Positions 1 to 7,002 of a stretch of 16,214 nucleotides of DNA are shown here, one piece after another. The notes beneath the pieces are model-generated. The model saw nothing but the letters and a program-made list of their open reading frames with translations, was not told the DNA's origin and did not search any database. A program made the position numbers and the translations under genes. The stretch lies in the NCBI GenBank assembly GCA_903832475.1, contig CAILBQ010000602.1, positions 1 to 16,214 on the forward strand, in the 5' to 3' direction. Origin of the DNA: an uncultured Acidobacteriota bacterium (lineage in GTDB: Bacteria > Acidobacteriota > Terriglobia > Terriglobales > Acidobacteriaceae). The number at the start of each line of letters is the position of its first letter. Within the stretch, counting starts at the first letter, position 1.

Positions 1-53
1 GCATACGAGATAAGACGGAGTGACTGGAGTTCAGACGTGTGCTCTTCCGATCT
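1..53 (+). other. Illumina adapter sequence (non-biological)
   Basis: Bases 1-11 match the end of the Illumina P7 flow-cell sequence (GCATACGAGAT). Bases 12-19 are an 8-base index (AAGACGGA). Bases 20-53 are the standard read-2 adapter, beginning GTGACTGGAGTTC and ending GCTCTTCCGATCT. The order P7, index, read-2 primer is exactly that of a sequencing library molecule, so this is untrimmed adapter at a contig end and not genomic DNA. Translating from the GTG at 20 gives MTGVQTCALPI, a well-known artefact peptide in protein databases. Everything biological starts at about 54. Confidence 0.99.
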
Positions 54-160
54 GCAAAGCTGTGAATCTCCAGCATCATGGCCACGACTTCGCGACTGAT
101 TGCGTCGTCGTCGATAACCAGGATGCGCGGCAGTTGCCGCACCGTGCGCGAGGAAGACAT
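54..160 (-). CDS. Response regulator receiver domain, N-terminal fragment (cut by contig end)
   Basis: Reading the minus strand from the ATG at 160 gives 35 complete codons before the adapter junction. The peptide contains RILVIDDDAISREVVAMMLE. The hydrophobic first beta strand followed by the acidic Asp17-Asp18-Asp19 cluster is the typical start of a CheY-like receiver domain, where these acidic residues help bind Mg2+ beside the phosphorylated Asp. The phospho-acceptor Asp, the Lys and any output domain lie beyond the contig end, so the class of regulator cannot be told. It begins 33 bases after the stop of the beta-propeller gene on the same strand and may be co-transcribed with it. I see no clear Shine-Dalgarno sequence before this ATG. 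The fragment is truncated by the assembly, not by mutation. Confidence 0.8.
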
Positions 161-193
161 CGTACTAGTGTGCACGTACGTAACCCGTATTCG

Positions 194-1414
194 TCAATTC
201 CCAATCACCAGGACTTCAAAACTTCCCTTAACCGGCGTCGTCTGGACCGTCGGCAGCGTGTGCGCTGAGCCTCCCGTTCCCGGCCTGGTCAGGTCCAGCC
301 CATTCACATTCGTCACCAGGTACACTTCGCCCGTCTGCGGATTCACGGCCAGGGTCCGCGCCCGTGCCTGCGTCGGCAGCTCCTGCACCACGGCGTAGGA
401 ATCCGTCAGATGCTGTCGAATGATCGTCAGGCTTCCCACCCCTCCGCCATTCGACGCATAGATCATGCCACGGTCAGGATCGTACGCAACCGCGTCATTC
501 CCGGCGCCGATGGGCAGGGACGCGATCGTCTGTCCAGTCGTCGCATCCAGCACCACCATCTTCATGTTGTCGCACGCGGCAAAAATCCGGTTGTCGTGTC
601 CGTCCAGGGCCAGCCCACGCGGCGACTGGCAGTCCGTGCCCAGGTGAATGAACTGCATCTGCCGAGGAACCGCCGCCTGCGCTCCCTGCTTTTTGTCGCT
701 CCAGTCGATGGTGACCTGGCTGTTCCCCTGCGCCACCATCTGGTGCAGCTTCGGCTCGATGCCCGTAGCCTTGAACACTTCAATCTCGCTGCGGTCCGTC
801 ACGTTCACATACACTGTGCCATTCGCATCGGCCTGCGCAAATCCCAGTCGGCCCGGAAACGTCATATCCGCCAGCCGCGTCTGCGAAACCGTATCGATCA
901 CGGTGACCGTCGACGTGATGGAAGAGTCATAAGCCGTCCGCGCTCCACTTCGCCTTGGGGTCCGGCTCTCCGTCGCCGGATCGGGACAGATCACAAACAC
1001 CAGCCGGCTGGCCGGCTCGAACACCACCGCCCGCGGATTCTTCCCCGTCGGCACCCGCGCGACCACCTCGAACGACTGCCGGTCGAAAATAGCCACCTCA
1101 TTGGTCGCTCCGTCCGAAACGTAGCCAAACTGCCCGTGGTCATCCAGCGCCACGCTGTGCGCGTCATGCAGCCCCGTCACTTCCCCCGCGACCGCACCGG
1201 TGTCGAGCGCAACCACCTGGACAACCGCGCCGTGCGGGATGAAAAGCTGCTGCGCCGAAGCGTCCAGCGTGAGGTAATCCCAGTTTCCCTCACCCCCGAT
1301 GCGCCACGTCTTCTTGATGAAAAACGGCTTGCCCGGCAGTTCCGTGGCCTGCGGCGTTTGCGCCAGCATGCCAGTTGCACACCCCAGCGCGCACAGAGCG
1401 AAGAATCTCTTCAT
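194..1414 (-). CDS. Secreted YncE-like beta-propeller protein
   Basis: This is a 406-residue protein. A basic start and hydrophobic stretch (MKRFFALCALGCATGMLAQ) look like a Sec signal peptide, so the product is probably periplasmic or exported. The mature part has repeated blade-like units, for example WDYLTLDASAQQLFIPHG (45-62), AVAYDPDRGMIYASNG (308-323) and RTLAVNPQTGEVYLV (353-367). This alternation of 'xLAxDPxxxxIY' strands is characteristic of YVTN/YncE-type seven-bladed propellers, found in proteins that bind ligands or partners or sit near redox enzymes. No catalytic motif is visible. The start at 1414 is supported by AGGAG six bases upstream (1421-1425). The gene lies 62 bases downstream of ftsK and ends 33 bases before the response regulator stub. 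The specific role is unknown; the fold assignment is fairly secure. Confidence 0.82.
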   Translation of the reverse strand: MKRFFALCALGCATGMLAQTPQATELPGKPFFIKKTWRIGGEGNWDYLTLDASAQQLFIPHGAVVQVVALDTGAVAGEVTGLHDAHSVALDDHGQFGYVSDGATNEVAIFDRQSFEVVARVPTGKNPRAVVFEPASRLVFVICPDPATESRTPRRSGARTAYDSSITSTVTVIDTVSQTRLADMTFPGRLGFAQADANGTVYVNVTDRSEIEVFKATGIEPKLHQMVAQGNSQVTIDWSDKKQGAQAAVPRQMQFIHLGTDCQSPRGLALDGHDNRIFAACDNMKMVVLDATTGQTIASLPIGAGNDAVAYDPDRGMIYASNGGGVGSLTIIRQHLTDSYAVVQELPTQARARTLAVNPQTGEVYLVTNVNGLDLTRPGTGGSAHTLPTVQTTPVKGSFEVLVIGN

Positions 1415-1420
1415 GGATCA

Positions 1421-1425
1421 CTCCT
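1421..1425 (-). promoter_or_regulatory. Ribosome binding site of the beta-propeller gene
   Basis: The minus strand reads AGGAG-TGATCC-ATG, a good Shine-Dalgarno core with a six-base spacer. It fixes the start at 1414, which is also where the signal peptide begins. Confidence 0.7.
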
Positions 1426-1476
1426 GGGCAAGTGACGTGCCAGCTTGATATTCCGTTCCCGCTGGTAACTACCAAT

Positions 1477-4164
1477 CTAATCGATAGCCGTCGGAACCTC
1501 GTGCAGCCACCCCGGATGCTTGAGCAGCTCGCGCGGCCGCGAACCATCCGCCGGACCCACCAGCCCGTCGCGCTCCATCAGGTCGATCAGATGCGCAGCC
1601 CGCCCATACCCCACGCGCAACCGCCGCTGCAGCAGGGAAGTCGAAGCCTTGCCAAATTCAAATACCAGCCGCACCGCGTCGTCGTACAACTCGTCGTTGT
1701 CATCCTCCGCCGCGCCCGTCCCATCTTCCTTGATGCGCTCCTCGCGCGGCGCTTCCAGGAAGCCTTCTACATACTCCGCCTCGCCCTGCGCTTTCCAGAA
1801 ATCGACCACCGCGGCCGTTTCCTTCTCGCTCACATACGGCGCATGCAGCCGCATCAGCCGCGACGTTCCCGGCGGACGGAACAGCATATCGCCCCGGCCC
1901 AGCAGCGACTCCGCGCCGTTGTCGTCGATGATCGTCCGCGAATCGACCTTGGACGCCAGCCGGAAGCTGATACGCGTCGGCACATTCGCCTTGATCAGGC
2001 CAGTGATGACATCCACCGAAGGCCGTTGCGTCGCCAGAATCAAATGAATGCCCACCGCCCGCGCCATCTGCGCCAGCCGCGTAATCGACTCTTCCACATT
2101 CGCCCGGTCCAGCATCATCAGGTCGGCCAGTTCATCGATGATGATCACGATGTACGGCAGCGGCGTCTCTTCCTCGCCTGCCTCCGTGAACAGGCTTGCC
2201 ATCCCCTGCTCAGCGAGCTTGGTGTTGTACTGGTCGATGTTGCGTACGCTGCGGCTGGCCAGCAGCTTCAGCCGTCGCTCCATCTCGCGCACCGCATTCC
2301 TCAATGCGTTGGCCGCCAGCTTGGCCTCGGTGATGATCGGCGTGAACAGATGCGGAATGCCCTCGTACATCCCCAGTTCGACCCGCTTGGGATCGACAAG
2401 GATCAGCCGCACCTGCGCCGGCGTCGTCCGAAACAGCAGCGACATGATCATCGCGTTGATCGCCACCGACTTGCCCGATCCCGTCGATCCCGCGATGAGC
2501 ACATGCGGCATGCCCGCCAGGTCGGCGACCACGATCCGTCCGTTGATGTCCTTGCCCATCGCCAGCGTCAGCCGCGACTTGGCCTTGCCAAAGGTCTCGG
2601 ACTCAATCACGTCTCTCAGGTGAATGGTCTCGCGATCATGGTTCGGTACCTGGATGCCGATGGTGCTCTTGCCCGCCATCCGCTCGATCAGAATGCTCTC
2701 CGCGCGCATCGCCAGGCACAGATCGTCGCCCAGCCCGGCCACGCGGCTGTACTTCACGCTCGCATCCGGCTTGAACTCGTACGTCGTCACCATCGGCCCG
2801 GGATTGATCTGCACCACCTGACCGTTGACCTTGAACTCCGCGCACTTCTCCACCAGCGTCCGCGCTTCCTCGCGCAATTTGTCTTCGCGGATCGCCAGCG
2901 GCTCTTCGCCCAGGTGCAGCAGCGTGCTCGGCGGCAGCTTGAACCCGCTCACGTTTTTCGGAGCAACCGTCGCCGTGCGCAAGTCCACGTCGGCCCGCTC
3001 GTGGATAGTGAGATTCGGCGCCAGCGGAGCCGGCGACGACGCTGGCCGCGACGCCGCGCGCACGGCCGTCGGTTCAACAACCGGTGCAGCGACCGCAGGC
3101 TCGCCCATCGTCTCCCACGCCTCATCCGACGCAGACTTCGCCCGGCTGCGCGACGGCATGGGAATGACCTCAGCCGCGGCAGCCTTGGCAGCGGTCGTCG
3201 TCACCCGCGCCGTAATGGGAACAGCGTCCAGTTCGTCGCTGGCCGGAGGAGCCTGGCGCGGCATCGGCGTTTCAACCGCATCCCGCCGCTCCCAGATATT
3301 GCGGCGGCCCATGCCTCGCGCCGAAGCTGCAATCGGCTCGTCTTCCTCGTGATGCGGCATGCGCCGAAACGCAGGAATCTCGTCCAGCATCTCCTCTTCC
3401 GTCATCTCGCGACGCCGGAAAATACCAAGAAACCGGCTGAAAAGCCCCGGCTTGCGCTCGGCAACAGCGCGCGGCTCGTCCTCCACCTCGGGATCAAGTC
3501 CCAATTCAGCCTCGCGAACCGCCCGCTCCTCAGCTCGCTTGTCGGCCCGGTCAGCCTGCCAGTTGCGATAGCGGTCATGCCACGCCGAGAGCTGGATGGA
3601 GCGCTCCTGCGCAAACTCCCACGCAGCTCGGAAGCTGAAGTTGGAGCCCAGGTACAATCCGCCCGCCGCCAGCACTCCCGCGACAATCGACGCACCCGGA
3701 ATGTTCAGATAGCCGTTCAGCAGGTCGGCCAGCAGGCGTCCCGTCACGCCTTCCACCGGCAGCACATGCAGCCAGTGCCAGTGCCACGGCAGCAGGCCAA
3801 ACACGGCAGGCAGAAAAGCCAGCGTGAGCACGACACCCGTCCAGCGCACCCAGGCGATTCCATTGCTGCGCGAGCGCATCCAGGTAAGTCCCAGCCCGCC
3901 AATCCACAGCGGAAAGCCAAAGGCCGTCAGGCCAAACGTCTGCAGCAACAGGTCGCTGAAGTATGCCCCGATTGGCCCAATCCAATTCCGCACCGCATGG
4001 GGACCCACGGCGGCCGTGCTTGAATTGAACGACGCATCCGTTGGGTGATAGGTGGCGAGCGAGAGCAGGAGGAGGCCGCCGGCCAGCAGCAACACCGCAC
4101 CCAGCAATAGATTCAATGGGCGGTGGCGCGTCGGAGTCTGGGCAATGCGAATGGGTTTCATCAT
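1477..4164 (-). CDS. ftsK: DNA translocase FtsK/SpoIIIE
   Basis: This 895-residue protein is an ATP-driven double-stranded DNA pump that clears chromosome dimers and trailing DNA from the closing septum. The N-terminal part (about 18-175) holds four hydrophobic segments that anchor it in the inner membrane. Residues about 195-400 form a charged, Pro/Ala-rich linker. The motor follows: alpha/beta core from about 410, Walker A GSTGSGKS at 559-566, a Walker B strand ending IIIDELADLMM at about 674-684, and the family signature ATQRPSVDVITGLIKANVPT at 711-730. The C-terminal winged-helix gamma domain (about 822-885), which in characterised homologues reads polar KOPS/SRS sequences, is complete. 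Length and order are normal. Two adjacent ATGs (4164 and 4161) could start it, and neither has a strong Shine-Dalgarno sequence. It follows uppP by 196 bases on the same strand. Confidence 0.96.
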   Translation of the reverse strand: MMKPIRIAQTPTRHRPLNLLLGAVLLLAGGLLLLSLATYHPTDASFNSSTAAVGPHAVRNWIGPIGAYFSDLLLQTFGLTAFGFPLWIGGLGLTWMRSRSNGIAWVRWTGVVLTLAFLPAVFGLLPWHWHWLHVLPVEGVTGRLLADLLNGYLNIPGASIVAGVLAAGGLYLGSNFSFRAAWEFAQERSIQLSAWHDRYRNWQADRADKRAEERAVREAELGLDPEVEDEPRAVAERKPGLFSRFLGIFRRREMTEEEMLDEIPAFRRMPHHEEDEPIAASARGMGRRNIWERRDAVETPMPRQAPPASDELDAVPITARVTTTAAKAAAAEVIPMPSRSRAKSASDEAWETMGEPAVAAPVVEPTAVRAASRPASSPAPLAPNLTIHERADVDLRTATVAPKNVSGFKLPPSTLLHLGEEPLAIREDKLREEARTLVEKCAEFKVNGQVVQINPGPMVTTYEFKPDASVKYSRVAGLGDDLCLAMRAESILIERMAGKSTIGIQVPNHDRETIHLRDVIESETFGKAKSRLTLAMGKDINGRIVVADLAGMPHVLIAGSTGSGKSVAINAMIMSLLFRTTPAQVRLILVDPKRVELGMYEGIPHLFTPIITEAKLAANALRNAVREMERRLKLLASRSVRNIDQYNTKLAEQGMASLFTEAGEEETPLPYIVIIIDELADLMMLDRANVEESITRLAQMARAVGIHLILATQRPSVDVITGLIKANVPTRISFRLASKVDSRTIIDDNGAESLLGRGDMLFRPPGTSRLMRLHAPYVSEKETAAVVDFWKAQGEAEYVEGFLEAPREERIKEDGTGAAEDDNDELYDDAVRLVFEFGKASTSLLQRRLRVGYGRAAHLIDLMERDGLVGPADGSRPRELLKHPGWLHEVPTAID

Positions 4165-4360
4165 GGGATAGAGCCGAAGGCGATTTCTCGCACAGCCGTG
4201 GTCCGCTCCTGCGCCGGTTTCCCGCAGGGCCGCACGACGGCCAAAATCCCCAGAGCAATTTCTATTATCTTCGCGAGGCGATCAATGACCGCCGAAAACC
4301 AGCCAGGGGGAACCTTGCTGTCTACCCCTTGTCCGAGCCTCATTCGCCAGGTAAGTTCAC

Positions 4361-5239
4361 CTAGCGGCCGATGAAGCGGCTGCCCAAGGTCAGCAGCAGG
4401 ATGGCCAGCAGGATCCGATAGATGGCAAACAAAACCAGCCCGTGCTTCCGCACCCACTGTAGAAACCACTCCACCACGCCCAGGGCCACGATAAACGACA
4501 CCACAAACCCGATCGCCAGAACAATCCATCGCTCCTGGTTCATGACCAGCGGAATCAGCACTTCCCCGGCTTCGGGAGCAGCCGGATGCAGCACCTCCTT
4601 CCACAGATCGTAGAACGTGGCCGCAATCATCGTCGGAATCGAAATCAGGAAGCTGAACTCCAGCGCCGTCGACCGTGTCAATCCGGCAATCTGCCCGGCC
4701 GCGATGGTTGACATCGATCGCGAAGTCCCAGGAAACACCGCTGACAGCGTCTGGCAAAGCCCGATCCATATCGCCTGCGGCAGGTTCATCTCTTCAATGT
4801 CACTCGTTCCGGCATCGCGTCGCACCGTCCACGCGTCCACCAGCCACATCACAATGCCCCCAATCAGCAGCGCCATGGCCATGACGTGAAGGCTCTCGAG
4901 ATTCTTGCTGATCATTTTCTTCAGCAGCAGCGCCGGGCCCGACGTGAAGGCGAAGGCAATCAGGGTCAGCGAAACCGGATGATTCAGAATGTTCTTGTTC
5001 CCGTTCTCCCCGCGCGGGAACGTACGAATGAACTCGACGATGCGGCCCATGAAAAGCAGGCAGAGGGCGAGGATCGCCCCCAACTGGATCACAATCGTGT
5101 ACATCTTCCAGTACGAGTCGGCCATGTCAATGCGCAGCAATGCTTCCGCGATGCGCAGGTGTGCCGTTGAACTGACGGGCAGAAACTCGGTGAGCCCTTC
5201 CACGATTCCCAGTAAGACAGACAAGAAATAAGTATTCAT
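4361..5239 (-). CDS. uppP: Undecaprenyl-diphosphatase UppP (BacA)
   Basis: This 292-residue, very hydrophobic integral membrane protein dephosphorylates undecaprenyl diphosphate to recycle the lipid carrier for peptidoglycan and other envelope polymers; overexpression is classically linked to bacitracin resistance. The first family motif is EGLTEFLPVSSTAHL at 14-28, with the glutamates Glu14 and Glu18 and the histidine His27. The second, PGTSRS at 170-175, carries the conserved active-site Arg174. Both motifs are intact and the length is typical. The open frame continues upstream to an ATG at 5335, but the 32 extra residues are not family-like. The ATG at 5239 has GGAGGA just upstream and starts exactly at the conserved first helix. 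It sits between an SH3-like envelope protein and ftsK, all on the minus strand, fitting an envelope/division neighbourhood. Confidence 0.97.
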   Translation of the reverse strand: MNTYFLSVLLGIVEGLTEFLPVSSTAHLRIAEALLRIDMADSYWKMYTIVIQLGAILALCLLFMGRIVEFIRTFPRGENGNKNILNHPVSLTLIAFAFTSGPALLLKKMISKNLESLHVMAMALLIGGIVMWLVDAWTVRRDAGTSDIEEMNLPQAIWIGLCQTLSAVFPGTSRSMSTIAAGQIAGLTRSTALEFSFLISIPTMIAATFYDLWKEVLHPAAPEAGEVLIPLVMNQERWIVLAIGFVVSFIVALGVVEWFLQWVRKHGLVLFAIYRILLAILLLTLGSRFIGR

Positions 5240-5242
5240 CGA

Positions 5243-5248
5243 TCCTCC
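5243..5248 (-). promoter_or_regulatory. Ribosome binding site deciding the uppP start
   Basis: The minus strand reads GGAGGA-TCG-ATG. The core is strong although the spacer is short. It supports translation from 5239 and not from the in-frame ATG at 5335. Confidence 0.65.
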
Positions 5249-5278
5249 GCTTGCCTCCTCGCGCAGGGGCGCGATGGG

Positions 5279-5311
5279 GAAGCGTGTGCATGACCCGGGA
5301 AGAAACGCTTC
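5279..5311. repeat. Inverted repeat between the SH3/TPR gene and uppP
   Basis: GAAGCGT (5279-5285) and ACGCTTC (5305-5311) form a perfect seven-base stem with a 19-base loop, in the 181-base gap upstream of uppP. There is no T-run after it, so it is not an obvious intrinsic terminator. It could be an operator or a chance repeat in GC-rich DNA. Confidence 0.3.
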
Positions 5312-5420
5312 ACGCAGCCAGAAATGCCTGGCCACGCGGCGCGAAGGATGGCAGTTGACTCACACCCTCTGCGGCAGGAGGCGTGGGGAACGGTTCGCGG
5401 GCATGGTGTCTGCGGCCGGG

Positions 5421-6446
5421 CTACTCGCGGTCTGAGCCGTAAACAGCAAGACCCTGATCGAATTTGTATACCAGATCGGCCGCCCGATTCGTGTAATCCG
5501 AAGCGGGGAACTTGCTTTGCAACTGTTCCGTGAGCGAGCAAGCCTTGGCGCGGGCAGCATCCGCCTTCTTATCATTGTTGTCGGAAGAATACATGTCCCC
5601 GAGCACGGCCTGGCGGTATGCGGCCTGGTAAAGGGCCTGCGCTGTCCGCGGGCCGTCAGGATGTTCGGCCGCATATTTCTCAAAGTATTCAGACTCTTTT
5701 TCAGGACACTTGGTCTGCCCTTCCCAGTCGCCGCACAGCTTGTTGTCGAGCATTTCGTAGGCGGCCAGATCGGCTTGGCGCGTGTGCGGATAGTTCTTGA
5801 TGACCTTCTTGAGCTCATCTTCGTAAAGCTGCTCGCGCAGGTACGCTTCTTTCTCCTTGGCGGAAGGACGTTTGAAGGCGTCGGCCTTCTCAAACTGCCA
5901 GCGGATGTCGGCGGCGCGCCACGCGGCTTCGGCTGCCAGGGGCGAGTTGGGGAAGAACTCGACCACCCGCCGATACAGGAAGCGGGCCGTCTGACCGGCA
6001 TTGCGCGGACCGCGCGCGTCCTCGGCGAGGGTTTCCTGCGTCGCTGCTTCGCCCATCAGGATGCGGTCGCCATTGGGAGTGCTTTCCTGGATCAGGCCCT
6101 TCTTCTGCATCCAGCCTGAAACCGGCGGAGGAGCTGTCTCTTGTCCAAAGACAGGAGCGTCGCGCTCGTCCACTTCTTCGGTGTCGGTGTTGGCAAAGAC
6201 GCGTACCCAGGGCCCGCTGGTTTCGGCGACCACCAGTTCCCGGCCCTCCTGAACGCGGTCCACCTTCTGCGAGGTGACGTCAGGCGCGACATACAGCGGC
6301 GTCTCGCGCAGCATGGTCGCGCGCGGACCCGCCATCGGCTTAACCGTCTTGTCCTGCTGCTTGTCCTTCTTGTCGGCGGCTTGCGCCGGGGCGAGAGCCA
6401 GGCAAAAGACCAAGGCGACAAGCAAAATGCGACTCGCCTTATCCAT
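5421..6446 (-). CDS. Secreted SH3-like and TPR-like (BamD/YfiO-style) protein
   Basis: This is a 341-residue protein starting with a clear Sec signal peptide (MDKASRILLVALVFCLALAPAQA, cleavage near residue 23). Residues about 43-118 resemble a bacterial SH3-like domain: 'TPLYVAPDVTSQKVDRVQEGRELVV', then 'GPWVRVFAN', ending in GWMQKKGL. Such domains often bind peptidoglycan or peptides. Residues about 148-335 are helical with repeated features of TPR units that score transport over fragments, for example FLYRRVVEFFPNSPLAAEAAWRAA and EYFEKYAAEHPDGPRTAQALYQAA, similar in style to BamD/YfiO and YbgF. I infer a periplasmic scaffold in envelope biogenesis. The frame is open upstream to 6524, but the signal peptide places the start at 6446. 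No strong Shine-Dalgarno is seen. There is no lipobox cysteine, so it is probably soluble, unlike BamD. Confidence 0.78.
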   Translation of the reverse strand: MDKASRILLVALVFCLALAPAQAADKKDKQQDKTVKPMAGPRATMLRETPLYVAPDVTSQKVDRVQEGRELVVAETSGPWVRVFANTDTEEVDERDAPVFGQETAPPPVSGWMQKKGLIQESTPNGDRILMGEAATQETLAEDARGPRNAGQTARFLYRRVVEFFPNSPLAAEAAWRAADIRWQFEKADAFKRPSAKEKEAYLREQLYEDELKKVIKNYPHTRQADLAAYEMLDNKLCGDWEGQTKCPEKESEYFEKYAAEHPDGPRTAQALYQAAYRQAVLGDMYSSDNNDKKADAARAKACSLTEQLQSKFPASDYTNRAADLVYKFDQGLAVYGSDRE

Positions 6447-6449
6447 TTT

Positions 6450-6479
6450 CGCCGTACCCCGTCTCACCGTGCCCCGTCT
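6450..6479. repeat. Two direct 15-base repeats before the SH3/TPR gene
   Basis: CGCCGTACCCCGTCT (6450-6464) is followed directly by CACCGTGCCCCGTCT (6465-6479), matching at 13 of 15 positions. They occupy the leader between a possible promoter and the start codon at 6446. They could be a regulatory or interspersed repeat, or a slippage duplication; only one copy pair is seen in this window. Confidence 0.5.
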
Positions 6480-6519
6480 AAGTACCTTCTCGCCCGCCGT
6501 CTCTACACCCATGCCCCAA

Positions 6520-6525
6520 ATCATA
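6520..6525 (-). promoter_or_regulatory. Possible -10 element upstream of the SH3/TPR gene
   Basis: The minus strand reads TATGAT here, one mismatch from the sigma-70 consensus TATAAT. It would give a leader of about 65-70 bases to the start at 6446. No good -35 hexamer lies at the right distance, so this is only a candidate. Confidence 0.25.
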
Positions 6526-6715
6526 AAGGAAGGACGCGAGCCGCCTCATTCAGTCACTTGCGCCGCAGCCAATGCTTCTCGGTCAAAGCTCATTCCTGAT
6601 TTGGGAATCTGACTGAGAAAGCCGCCGCAAACAACGCCGGAAGGCGCATAATCGCATTGGGACATCACCATTCCAGGCTAAGACGGTGGACAGTCCTCGA
6701 TCTCTGATCGTACCG

Positions 6716-6754
6716 TCCCCCTCCCCAGACCCCCCCCCACCCCCCCGGGGGTAC
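6716..6754. repeat. Poly-C tract, G-quadruplex-prone on the minus strand
   Basis: The plus strand has successive C runs of five, four, nine and seven bases split only by T, AGA and A, then five Gs and GTAC. The minus strand therefore carries four consecutive G runs with very short loops, the textbook G-quadruplex pattern. The whole block is bracketed by GTACC (6710-6714) and GGTAC (6750-6754). Homopolymer runs this long are also prone to sequencing and assembly length errors, so exact counts are uncertain. Confidence 0.75.
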
Positions 6755-6785
6755 ATCGCCGAATCTTCGCTTTTTGAGCCCATTC

Positions 6786-6803
6786 TGCACTCTTTCAAGT
6801 GCA
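6786..6803. repeat. Short inverted repeat in the intergenic region
   Basis: TGCACT and AGTGCA form a perfect six-base stem around the loop CTTTCA. There is no adjoining T-run. It might be an operator half-site pair or a chance hairpin. Confidence 0.3.
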
Positions 6804-7002
6804 ATTATGCGAACACAATTTCGCCCACGTGGCATTCCCAGCAACCTCCTGGCCTTCAACCTGCCAAAAGATGGCTCCGGCTCGCCGCCGCAATTCCTCA
6901 GGCGCAATGTCTTCCCAGACCCAGGCAAGCGGTGAGTGTGAGGTGGCGGGTCTGTGAATTGTGCGTTTCGCCGCTTTGGATACTCGTTGCCAACTCGAGA
7001 CT

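Larger units (their letters stand above)
6447..7002. other. 556-base intergenic stretch with no supported gene
   Basis: No reading frame here has a recognisable domain, and the short frames that exist run across the poly-C tract or overlap the neighbouring genes. What it holds: the 15-base direct repeats (6450-6479), a possible -10 element (6520-6525), a poly-C/poly-G tract (6716-6754) and a small inverted repeat TGCACT-ctttca-AGTGCA (6786-6803). It separates the PLP enzyme gene, which ends at 7003, from the envelope genes, and probably carries the promoter of the latter. I see no convincing intrinsic terminator for the PLP enzyme gene. Confidence 0.6.

Noticed and set aside
161..193. TTGACG on the minus strand as a -35 box for the response regulator
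   Set aside because: It overlaps the stop codon of the propeller gene and no -10 hexamer sits at the right distance.
20..268. Plus-strand open frame starting MTGVQTCALPI
   Set aside because: It starts inside the Illumina adapter; the peptide is a known adapter artefact and the rest is antisense to the response regulator and the end of the beta-propeller gene.
410..1435. A 341-codon plus-strand frame opposite the beta-propeller gene
   Set aside because: It is Arg/His-rich shadow coding opposite a gene with a signal peptide and clear propeller repeats.
1375..4023. An 882-codon plus-strand open frame opposite ftsK
   Set aside because: The frame is Arg/His/Gln-rich with no domain and runs antisense to a complete FtsK with intact Walker motifs. 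Long antisense frames are expected in GC-rich genes with biased codon use.
5240..5335. N-terminal extension of UppP from the ATG at 5335
   Set aside because: The extra residues are not membrane-like or family-like, and a strong ribosome site favours 5239.
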